Below, in pieces: positions 1-7,366 of a DNA stretch of 38,463 nt. The stretch's first letter is position 1. Every line of letters starts with the position of its first letter. A program made the position numbers and the translations under genes. Origin of the DNA: Saprospiraceae bacterium (lineage in GTDB: Bacteria > Bacteroidota > Bacteroidia > Chitinophagales > Saprospiraceae); NCBI GenBank assembly GCA_020436785.1, contig JAGQXC010000271.1, positions 1-38,463 of the forward strand. The letters run 5' to 3'. A model generated the notes under the pieces. It was not told where the DNA came from. It worked only from the letters and a program-made list of their open reading frames with translations, and did no database searches.

Positions 1-167
1 AGGGTTTTCACTGGTGTTTGCCCAGCCCAATGGGGGTACAAGGTGTTCCATTCATCCCGCTCGAGCGGTGGGACCCATAGCGCATTGTTTCTGAAAAGCA
101 GTTGCGGCCACCGGATAAAGGTTTTTAATTCCCGCCTGGACTGAACGCTGCGTACGATGTATTTCAT
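1..167 (-). CDS. GNAT-like acetyltransferase family protein, N-terminal fragment
   Basis: Reading the minus strand from an ATG at 167 gives an open frame of 55 codons that runs off the window edge. It starts MKYIVRSVQSRRELKTFIRW and continues with a segment containing NNALWVPPLERDEWN. This resembles the N-terminus of a Bacteroidota family usually annotated as GNAT N-acetyltransferase or hypothetical, with a typical pattern of a basic beta strand, then FIxxP, then WVPPLxxDE. The acetyl-CoA-binding part lies outside the window, so the activity cannot be confirmed. It is divergent from the nuclease-fold gene at 300, and the 132-base gap should hold both promoters. The family assignment comes from remembered resemblance only. 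Confidence 0.55.
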   Translation of the reverse strand, partial: MKYIVRSVQSRRELKTFIRWPQLLFRNNALWVPPLERDEWNTLYPHWAGQTPVKT

Positions 168-299
168 ATTGGTTCGTATGACCAGGCAAAATTACCGTAT
201 TAAGCGTGCACGGTCTTGTTTGATGCGATGATCTTACTTATCCACTCGACGAAATGGGACAGATCGATGTACCTTTGTCAACCGAAGAGGTTACCGCAT

Positions 300-1130
300 A
301 TGAAAAATTGGTTTTTAGCTGCCCTTGGTTTGATGTTAACTTGGATGGTCTCGGCCCAGGAAATGCGGATCATGACATTCAACATCCGGTTTGACTACCT
401 CCCGGACACGGCTAATGCCTGGTCACGGCGTAGTGCCCACGTGGCACAAACCATCGCATTGGATCAACCGGATGTCGTAGGCATGCAAGAGGTTTTGCAC
501 TATCAGCTCGCAGATATTTTAGAGAATCTGCCCGGTTATCAATCTTACGGATTTGGCCGGGATGATGGTCACCAGGCCGGTGAATACAGTCCCATCCTTT
601 ATCGGGTTGACCGGTTTACGGATATCCGGTCGGGACAGTTCTGGTTGTCGGAACAGCCGGAAGTGCCGGGGAGTATGAGCTGGGGAACGGCGTGTACGCG
701 GATTGCAACCTGGATGGTGCTTTTTGATCGGGAAGTGGGCGACTCGGTACTGGTTGTCAATACCCATTTCGACCATGTGAGTGACCTGGCCAGGAGTCAA
801 GGTGCGATGATGATCGATTCATTCATCCGGGAGCAAGCGATCCCCAATGTATGGTGCATGGGCGATTTCAATGCCACCCTGGAAGATGATGCCCTGGAGC
901 CCTTGTACGACCATTTTTCCGAATCCAGGCATACGGCCGCTTCCACCATCGGACCTAGTTTCACATTTCATGGGTTTAATGGCTCTGGTGAGAAGGGACA
1001 CATCATTGATCACATCTTCTACCGGACTCCGGATTGGCGGATCCAGTCGTATGAGGTGGATACCCGCTTTTTCAAGGGGCACTATCCCAGTGATCATTTT
1101 CCCGTTCTGGCCGTATTCCAACAACAATGA
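300..1130 (+). CDS. Exported endonuclease/exonuclease/phosphatase (EEP) family protein
   Basis: A 276-aa protein with an N-terminal signal peptide (residues 1-20, ending VSAQ) followed at once by the EEP fold. Visible motifs are MTFNIR (Asn28), GMQEV (metal-binding Glu64), NTHFDHVS, GDFNA, IIDHIF and the C-terminal SDHFPV that carries the catalytic histidine. These are the Mg-dependent phosphodiesterase residues of the DNase I/sphingomyelinase/inositol-phosphatase fold, so the active site looks complete. The substrate (nucleic acid, phospholipid or sugar phosphate) cannot be told from sequence. The frame is open from a TTG at 216, but the ATG at 300 is chosen because it directly begins the signal peptide. 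Its stop overlaps the next start (ATGA, 1127-1130), so the two are probably translated together. Confidence 0.9.
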   Translation: MKNWFLAALGLMLTWMVSAQEMRIMTFNIRFDYLPDTANAWSRRSAHVAQTIALDQPDVVGMQEVLHYQLADILENLPGYQSYGFGRDDGHQAGEYSPILYRVDRFTDIRSGQFWLSEQPEVPGSMSWGTACTRIATWMVLFDREVGDSVLVVNTHFDHVSDLARSQGAMMIDSFIREQAIPNVWCMGDFNATLEDDALEPLYDHFSESRHTAASTIGPSFTFHGFNGSGEKGHIIDHIFYRTPDWRIQSYEVDTRFFKGHYPSDHFPVLAVFQQQ

Positions 1131-1630
1131 CTCAAGACCGATACCTCACCGAACATACCCGGTTTATCCATGCCTTTTTCCGCCGTTACGCCGGTATATT
1201 GGTGATCGGTTTGGTCATTGCAGTGTTGGCCATCCTCCTATGGGAGCACCCCGCCGCCCAGGGATTGGGTGGTACCTTGACCATCCTCTGGGTGATCAGC
1301 CTGAGCCGGTGCATCATGCACTTGCAACGGGAAGGGAAACATTGCCGTAGCCTGCCGGACCATCTTGAAAGAGAACGGCTGCATGTAGAATTTGACCGTA
1401 CCACTCTCCAGCGCGAGCGGGTCCACCGGGAGAAGAATTACTTCCAAAAAGCGTTTTTGGTAACCATGGCCGCTTTAGTCATCTTATTGCTGGCCGGTAC
1501 TAAAAACAACCTGACCGGGGTCGTATTGGCCTTTCTGATCGTGACAACCATTGAACAAGTGGCACTGGTTATTTTGGATCAGGGGTTGAGGGAATATGCT
1601 TACCAGCTGGAAAAACGGATGGGAGATTAA
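1127..1630 (+). CDS. Small integral membrane protein of unknown function
   Basis: A 167-aa protein with no family I recognise. Hydrophobic stretches at about residues 22-39 and 45-60 form an N-terminal hairpin. A charged middle (about 65-103, rich in Arg and Glu, probably helical) follows, then two more membrane segments at about 106-123 and 127-146 and a short charged tail. The layout is that of a four-helix inner-membrane protein with a cytosolic linker. The start overlaps the stop of the EEP-family gene by ATGA, which indicates translational coupling and perhaps a shared role. Nothing in the sequence shows enzymatic residues. Confidence 0.75.
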   Translation: MTQDRYLTEHTRFIHAFFRRYAGILVIGLVIAVLAILLWEHPAAQGLGGTLTILWVISLSRCIMHLQREGKHCRSLPDHLERERLHVEFDRTTLQRERVHREKNYFQKAFLVTMAALVILLLAGTKNNLTGVVLAFLIVTTIEQVALVILDQGLREYAYQLEKRMGD

Positions 1631-1742
1631 GTTTCTAACTGGTCTTTGCTTTAGGATCAGGCCACTAAGAATCTGTTTGCCATTTCACATTTTCTACCAT
1701 CATTTCGTTTTCCAAAAGCGAAGCAGCGATCCGACGGTCTAG

Positions 1743-1776
1743 TAAATTGGTCGAATTTATTCCATTACTCATGGAA
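1743..1776. promoter_or_regulatory. Two abutting 17-bp hyphenated inverted repeats upstream of the DUF5686 gene
   Basis: TAAATTGGTCGAATTTA (1743-1759) and TTCCATTACTCATGGAA (1760-1776) each have perfect 6-bp arms around a 5-base centre, and they touch without a gap. They lie 53-86 bases before the ATG at 1829, in an otherwise featureless 198-base intergenic stretch. They could be regulator-binding sites or form two small hairpins in a leader RNA. No T-run follows, so a terminator is unlikely. Short inverted repeats are common by chance, so confidence is low. Confidence 0.3.
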
Positions 1777-1828
1777 CTGACGTAACTATTTGCCTGGCTT
1801 ATTCGCATTTTTATAAAGAACTCAAACG

Positions 1829-4498
1829 ATGAAGCTGAAAGCGTTATTTACCATACTCCTTTTAACTCCGTTCATCCTGAATGGGCAGGGCATCCAGGGC
1901 AGCATTACCGACCAAAACGGTTCGTCGTTGCCTTTTGCCACCGTTTATGTCCTGAAGCTCCAGCGAGGGACGGCTTCGAATGAAGAAGGCCGTTACCAGC
2001 TCAGTTTGCCCAGAGGCACTTATGAGGTTCGCTTTCAGTTTCTGGGTTATACGACCAAAACGGTTACCGTACAGGTAGGGAATGGATGGGAGCAGATCAA
2101 TATAGAACTGGCCGAAGAGCCGATCGAGCTGCAGACCATCGAGGTGCTTGACAACCGGGAAGATCCGGCCTACACCATTATGCGCAGGGCCATCGGCAAG
2201 GCTAGTTATCATGCCCAGCAACTGGATGCCTATTCGGCGACCAGTTACATCAAAGGCTCCGGCCGGCTAAAGGACCTTCCAGGTTTGTTTCGCAAACGGA
2301 TAGAAAAAGCACTCGAGGAGGAAGGCATTGACACCTCAACTGCCTTCGTGACGGAGAGTGTCAGTGAAATATCCTACCAGCGTCCCAATCAATTCTCGGA
2401 GAAGGTGATTTCCGTCCGCACCATTGGTGAAGACAACAACACCAGTCCCAATAATTTTATCAATGCCAGTTTTTACAATCCGGAAATCAACGGAGCGGTA
2501 TCTCCTTTATCGCCCAAGGCATTTGCCTACTACAAATTCGAATACCTGGGTTTTTTCGCCGATCATGGCATGACCATTGACAAGATCAAAGTGACGCCGC
2601 GCAGCCCCGGTGACAAGGTTTTTGAAGGCACCATCTATATCGTCGATCAGGAATGGAACATCCACAGCCTGGATCTGACCACCTATATCTGGGGCATCAA
2701 GTTTAACATCAATCAGGTCTACCAACCCATCCAGGAGCATGTCTGGTTGCCTGTCGATCACACTTTCTTTGTTTCCGGGTCCTTCTTCGGATTTGAGTTT
2801 GAATACACCTACTTTGCTCATATTCAGGATTACCAGATCACATTGAATCCGGATCTTCCGGCAGAAGTGATCGTATTGGATGATAAGTTGGAAAAGGAGA
2901 AGTCCGCCAATGCCGATCAGGCCTATGCCAAAAAAGATACCGATTCATCCCTGGCCGCCCTGGCTTCCGGCAAGGACATCAGCCGCAAGCAATTGCGTAA
3001 AATCCTCAGGGATTATGAGAAGGAGGAGATGCAGGAAGAGATGGAAGAGGTTCGGGATACCACGCATGTTGATGTGGTGCAGGTCACGGAATACCAGGTG
3101 GATTCCAATGCCTACAAGCGTGATTCTCTTTATTGGGAGAGCATCCGGCCCATCCCGTTGACCAATTACGAAGTCAAAGGCTATGCCCGCATGGACAGCA
3201 TCTCCCAGGTGGAGGCTGAAGAACAAGCATCCCAGGACAGCATATCCCTGACCATTGGCTCATCAGGCACTTCATTGACCAAGAAGAAAGGTGGCTCCTT
3301 TCAATTGCAGGACATCCTCTTTGGGGGAAGCTATAAAGCCGGCAAGAGAATCCGTTGGGGCTGGGATTCCCCCTTGACGACGTTGCATTTCAATACCGTT
3401 GAAGGGTATCATCTGGCAGCACCGTTTTTTGTCCGCAATTCCAGTAAGACATTTCGTTGGCGCATGGAACCGACCATTGCCTACAGTTTTGCCCGCAATC
3501 GCTGGAATGGTAGCCTGGCCACCACCTGGTCTGCGGGAGATCCGGAACGTTCCGGTATCCTGCGCATCGAAGGAGGCCGAATGACCAGAGCTTACAATCC
3601 GGACGCCATCTCACCCATCATCAGTGATTTTGCCAGTTTATTGTTTGAACGGAATTTCTACAAGGTCTATGAACAAACGTATCTCGAAGCTCAATGGAAC
3701 AAACAAATTAACTCCAAACACGCCCTGGAGATTACCGGCGGCATCGCTGAGCGCCGTGGCTTGGAAAATCAGACCTTGCAATCCTATTTCGACTCACCCA
3801 AACGGGCCTATACTTCCAACTTCCCCGAAAATGCCGAATTAGGCCATACGGCATTTGATACTTCGTCCGTTGCCACTTTCGGCATCAGCTGGAAGATGGA
3901 ACCGTGGCTAAAGTACCGCTTGCGCAATCATCAAAAGGAGCGCATCGACCATTCATCCCCGCTGATCACCTTGTCCTATCGTACGGCAATTCCTGGTCTC
4001 TTCGAACATGGGGCCAACTATCACCATCTGGATGCTCAGTTTGAACATGTCTGGCCAGGGATTCGCGGTGATTTCTCATTAAAAGCGAACCTGGGTACGT
4101 TCATCAACCCGGAGCAGATGACGATCGTGGATCTCAAACATTTTCCGGGCAATCGCACCATCTTCACGACAGCCGACCCGGTGGCTTCTTACCGGCTGCT
4201 GGATTATTACCGATACAGCACCCAATCCAGTTATGCAGCGGTTTTCACCCATTACCAATTTCGTAAGCTTCTGGTCACCCAATTACCAATCGTACGACTG
4301 GCTGGCATTCGGGAAGCCGCCTTCGTCAACGCCTTGGAATCCAAGGGTGCGCGGCACTATGTGGAAGTCGGTTATGGCATCAATTACATCCTGCGCGTAT
4401 TCCGGATCGAAGCGGCAGCCAGCTTTGAGGACGGAAAATACCAGGACTGGGGCATCCGCATCGGCGTCGCATCCAACCTGAACAACTTGTTTGATTAA
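1829..4498 (+). CDS. DUF5686 family outer-membrane protein with carboxypeptidase-like regulatory domain
   Basis: An 889-aa protein. A signal peptide (about 1-20, ending NGQG) is followed by a CarboxypepD_reg-like beta-sandwich at about residues 21-105 (GSITDQNGSSLPFATVYV, then GRYQL and FLGYTTKTV). This is the same module that opens SusC-type receptors. The remainder is the long DUF5686 region: a soluble part to about 480 with an acidic, charged, probably helical stretch at about 350-410, then alternating aromatic beta strands characteristic of an outer-membrane barrel. Length matches the family, which is widespread in Bacteroidota and functionally undefined. There is no TonB plug. The gene stands alone and converges with the DUF4199 gene, 14 bases away. 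Confidence 0.85.
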   Translation: MKLKALFTILLLTPFILNGQGIQGSITDQNGSSLPFATVYVLKLQRGTASNEEGRYQLSLPRGTYEVRFQFLGYTTKTVTVQVGNGWEQINIELAEEPIELQTIEVLDNREDPAYTIMRRAIGKASYHAQQLDAYSATSYIKGSGRLKDLPGLFRKRIEKALEEEGIDTSTAFVTESVSEISYQRPNQFSEKVISVRTIGEDNNTSPNNFINASFYNPEINGAVSPLSPKAFAYYKFEYLGFFADHGMTIDKIKVTPRSPGDKVFEGTIYIVDQEWNIHSLDLTTYIWGIKFNINQVYQPIQEHVWLPVDHTFFVSGSFFGFEFEYTYFAHIQDYQITLNPDLPAEVIVLDDKLEKEKSANADQAYAKKDTDSSLAALASGKDISRKQLRKILRDYEKEEMQEEMEEVRDTTHVDVVQVTEYQVDSNAYKRDSLYWESIRPIPLTNYEVKGYARMDSISQVEAEEQASQDSISLTIGSSGTSLTKKKGGSFQLQDILFGGSYKAGKRIRWGWDSPLTTLHFNTVEGYHLAAPFFVRNSSKTFRWRMEPTIAYSFARNRWNGSLATTWSAGDPERSGILRIEGGRMTRAYNPDAISPIISDFASLLFERNFYKVYEQTYLEAQWNKQINSKHALEITGGIAERRGLENQTLQSYFDSPKRAYTSNFPENAELGHTAFDTSSVATFGISWKMEPWLKYRLRNHQKERIDHSSPLITLSYRTAIPGLFEHGANYHHLDAQFEHVWPGIRGDFSLKANLGTFINPEQMTIVDLKHFPGNRTIFTTADPVASYRLLDYYRYSTQSSYAAVFTHYQFRKLLVTQLPIVRLAGIREAAFVNALESKGARHYVEVGYGINYILRVFRIEAAASFEDGKYQDWGIRIGVASNLNNLFD

Positions 4499-4512
4499 GA
4501 CAACCTAAGGGA

Positions 4513-5028
4513 TTAATCCTGGGCAGCCACTCGATTCTTCCTGAGGATTAAAGCACTGACCAAAGCAACAATCAGGCCTACCGGTAACACTTCCAGATAG
4601 GTCATTATGCTCACCATCAGTGGACTGTTATACATGGATCTGAAGTTGTTCATTTGTGCAGTCCGGCTGGCCAGATCGGCTTCCGCAGTTTGATTCAACA
4701 CATGGTTGATGTAAACATCCAGAAAATCCGGTATAAACAGATAATAGTAGAACAGCCAGACAATCACATACATCGTACAGCCAAGCAAGGCAATAAGTAC
4801 CCCGGTGACCAGTGCTTTGCGAAAGGATATTACCCCGCCCATTTGTTTGTTGCGAAAATCCCGGACTCCGAAAAAAATCATCGAAAACATGACCACCATG
4901 AGGGTGTAACCAAGGACGTCGTTGCTCTTAAATCCCGGGTTGGCATACATCCGGTGGACCATAATAAACATGTTGATGCATAAAATGGCTCCCAGGATCA
5001 AGCCAAAGACAATTACGTTTCTTTTCAT
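4513..5028 (-). CDS. DUF4199 domain-containing membrane protein
   Basis: A 171-aa protein (MKRNVIVFGLILGAI) with four hydrophobic segments: near the N-terminus, after VLGYTLMVV, around ALVTGVLIALLGC and near the C-terminus. It has the DUF4199 signature region YTLMVVMFSMIFFGVRDFRN plus GGVISFRKAL. The open frame extends upstream to 5097, but the added residues are polar and unlike the family, so the ATG at 5028 is preferred. DUF4199 proteins are common in Bacteroidota and are often found beside a small LuxR-type regulator. That is the arrangement here, with the regulator 96 bases upstream on the same strand. Function is unknown; regulation of, or by, the tethered regulator is inference. Confidence 0.8.
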   Translation of the reverse strand: MKRNVIVFGLILGAILCINMFIMVHRMYANPGFKSNDVLGYTLMVVMFSMIFFGVRDFRNKQMGGVISFRKALVTGVLIALLGCTMYVIVWLFYYYLFIPDFLDVYINHVLNQTAEADLASRTAQMNNFRSMYNSPLMVSIMTYLEVLPVGLIVALVSALILRKNRVAAQD

Positions 5029-5124
5029 CTCGATATCAATTTGTGTGGGTCCAAAGTAATTGAAAGGCCGAAGTCTGCATTCATACTTTGGTACCAATCA
5101 CCGGAATTGAACCGATTTTCATAC

Positions 5125-5631
5125 TTAAGTTGGAAGGGTGGGGGCCACAAGGCGTAATCGTTGGGCTTTTTCGATGGCTTGGGTTCTGCTTTTAACATCC
5201 ATTTTATTAAACAAATTGGAGGCGTGGGTCTTAATGGTACTTATGGACAGGCACATTTCTTCGGCAATTTGAGCGTTGCTGTGACCACGTACCAGATGTT
5301 GCAAAACTTCATATTCGCGACCGCTGAGATTAAGCTTTTCTATTTCTGCTTCATTGATCAGGTGGTGGTCATCCGTTCCGATGTAAACATTTTTCTCGAC
5401 AACTACTTTTTCTACCCGCGGATGGATCATTTTTGCCGCCATCCAGATCCCTAGCAAAGTGAAGAACAGGGCGATGAAACCGACATAGATCTCGAGGGCA
5501 TGATCCACAATCAAAAATTTCCATTGCAGCCATTTCAGGATGAATACCAAAAGAGTCATCAACAAGGCGTATTTGGTGATGTAACTGGTACGGATCAGAA
5601 ATGCTTTGATGGAAGCAATCATGGAATTCAT
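5125..5631 (-). CDS. Membrane-tethered LuxR-family transcriptional regulator
   Basis: A 168-aa protein. Two membrane segments (about 20-41 and 47-67) are followed by a basic linker and a C-terminal LuxR/GerE helix-turn-helix at about 101-160: LSGREYEVL, then NAQIAEEMCLSISTIKTH with the recognition helix, then KMDVKSRTQAI. There is no receiver, PAS or autoinducer domain, so any signal would have to act through the membrane part. An alternative start is Met4. It begins 12 bases after the stop of the FG-GAP/ASPIC gene and may be co-transcribed with it. The DUF4199 gene follows. Its targets are not evident from the sequence. Confidence 0.85.
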   Translation of the reverse strand: MNSMIASIKAFLIRTSYITKYALLMTLLVFILKWLQWKFLIVDHALEIYVGFIALFFTLLGIWMAAKMIHPRVEKVVVEKNVYIGTDDHHLINEAEIEKLNLSGREYEVLQHLVRGHSNAQIAEEMCLSISTIKTHASNLFNKMDVKSRTQAIEKAQRLRLVAPTLPT

Positions 5632-5643
5632 TTGACGGGATGG

Positions 5644-7362
5644 TTATTCCACATTTACGGAAGATGGTTTTCGAAACATCCACCACAATCCACCCAGGAT
5701 CAGTACTGTGATGCCAAGAAAATACCAGGTTTTCGACGACTTGCGGTGAGGAGTTTCGGTGATGGTCAGCAATTGATTGGCTGGAACATCCGTGAGGAGT
5801 TGTTGGTGGCCGCCTACCCAGGTGACCAGGACGGAATCGGCTCGATCAGTACTTCCCAGGCCAAAATGGGCGATGGTAGAGCTTTGGGAAATGTGACTGG
5901 AGCCTCCTCCATCGATTTCCCGTAGCATGTGACGACCGTTCGCGATCACTTCAACCCGCGATCCCAGACCGTTTCGTTCGGACTGGACGCCATCCAGCTT
6001 GATCTTGAGCCAGTTACCCCTGGCACTGTCATTACGGAATAACCGGGTGTACGATTCAGCTTCATAGGTCATCACCGGAGTTTGGTTGACCACCAGGAGG
6101 TCCAGATCGCCGTCATTGTCCATATCAAAGGTGACGGAACCACGACCCACACCCGGGTCATTCAATCCGGCCCAACGCGACGATTCGGTGAAATGCCCCT
6201 GATCGTTAATGAAATAAAAGTCCGGCAGTGGCTGACAGTTCGGATTCAGGTCCCCATTGGAAACGAACAGATCCACATCGCCATCCTGGTCAAAATCGGC
6301 AAAATTGGCACCCCAACTGATCGTCACATGTGACAGGCCGAGTTCTTTTGTCTGATCCAGGAAGGGTTTGCCCGGGCCCTGGTTGACCTTCATGACATTC
6401 AAGCGGATGTTGGTAAAATAATAATCCATCCATCCGTCATTATTGATATCCCCGACCGCCGTCCCCATAGCATTGATCTGCAAATTCATATCAAGTTCTT
6501 TGGCACGATCGCGGAAACGGGGCTTAGGATATTGATTTTCCAACAACAGGTTGGGGGTTGATTTAAAACCAAAATCATGATTAATGATCAAATCCAGGTC
6601 ACCATCGTTATCGAAATCCGTGGGCAATCCCCCAAATCCAAAACCTTTGTAGTTCAGTCCGTAATCCATGAAGCGATTGACCAGCTTTTGCCCTTTTTTA
6701 TTGATGAGGAGATATCCCGGAGCGGTGGTGTTGGCATGTACGATGACGGCGTCATTGATGGCGCTGAGCTTTCCTTCATAGCTTAAAAAATAATTGGCTA
6801 CATAGAGATCCGGGTAGCCGTCTTCATTGAAGTCGCTAAAACTGGGTCCGGTACTGAAGGAATACATCTGATCGAGACCATATGCTGCCGTTACATCACG
6901 GAAGGTGCCATCGCCATTATTTAAAAACAATAGATTGATGGCCCGTGGTATGACGTTGTTGATTGCTGTATCATTGGAATTGATGGTGGTAATGAACAGG
7001 TCCACCCAGCCGTCGCGATTGATATCCGCACCACTCACCCCCTGGGTTATGTATTTGCTGGTAATCTCCAGCCCCGAGCCTTTAAATGCATTGCGAAAGG
7101 TCCCGTTTCCCTCATTATGGTACAGGACATCCTCGTGACGTCCGGAGGTAAGATAGAGGTCCTCATAGCCGTCTTTATCGTAATCAATGACGCAAGCTCC
7201 CCCACCGAGTAATCCTTCAAAAACGACAAACCGGTGATTGATGCCACTGGAACGGGTAACGTCGGTAAAGGGCTTTTGCCCGTTAACTATGAACAGCAAC
7301 CAACTACAGGAGATGGTAGTAAGCATTATCCGGAGTAATGATAGGGAATGTGATTTCTGCAT
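5644..7362 (-). CDS. FG-GAP/VCBS repeat protein with ASPIC/UnbV domain and C-terminal membrane anchor (CRTAC1-like)
   Basis: A 572-aa protein with a signal peptide (through IVNGQ) and a beta-propeller built from seven calcium-type loops of the pattern DxDxDGxxDL, for example DYDKDGYEDLYL, DFDNDGDLDLII and DMDNDGDLDLLV. A C-terminal ASPIC/UnbV domain follows (GLGSRVEVIANG, then AHFGLGS). A final hydrophobic helix (LGITVLILGGLWWMF) and a basic tail sit after the ASPIC domain, as in a C-terminal anchor. The ATG at 7362 is chosen over one at 7380 because an AGGAGG sits at the right distance before it. That AGGAGG is inside the last codons of the haloperoxidase gene, whose stop is 4 bases upstream. 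The role is probably binding or scaffolding outside the cytoplasm. Confidence 0.88.
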   Translation of the reverse strand: MQKSHSLSLLRIMLTTISCSWLLFIVNGQKPFTDVTRSSGINHRFVVFEGLLGGGACVIDYDKDGYEDLYLTSGRHEDVLYHNEGNGTFRNAFKGSGLEITSKYITQGVSGADINRDGWVDLFITTINSNDTAINNVIPRAINLLFLNNGDGTFRDVTAAYGLDQMYSFSTGPSFSDFNEDGYPDLYVANYFLSYEGKLSAINDAVIVHANTTAPGYLLINKKGQKLVNRFMDYGLNYKGFGFGGLPTDFDNDGDLDLIINHDFGFKSTPNLLLENQYPKPRFRDRAKELDMNLQINAMGTAVGDINNDGWMDYYFTNIRLNVMKVNQGPGKPFLDQTKELGLSHVTISWGANFADFDQDGDVDLFVSNGDLNPNCQPLPDFYFINDQGHFTESSRWAGLNDPGVGRGSVTFDMDNDGDLDLLVVNQTPVMTYEAESYTRLFRNDSARGNWLKIKLDGVQSERNGLGSRVEVIANGRHMLREIDGGGSSHISQSSTIAHFGLGSTDRADSVLVTWVGGHQQLLTDVPANQLLTITETPHRKSSKTWYFLGITVLILGGLWWMFRKPSSVNVE

Positions 7363-7366
7363 AGGA

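Noticed and set aside
4510-4519. GGATTAATCC palindrome between the convergent DUF5686 and DUF4199 genes as a terminator
   Set aside because: The stem would have no loop and no T-run; a 10-bp palindrome is expected by chance.
5029-5097. N-terminal extension of the DUF4199 frame
   Set aside because: The 23 extra residues are polar, unlike the family, and the ATG at 5028 directly opens the first membrane segment.
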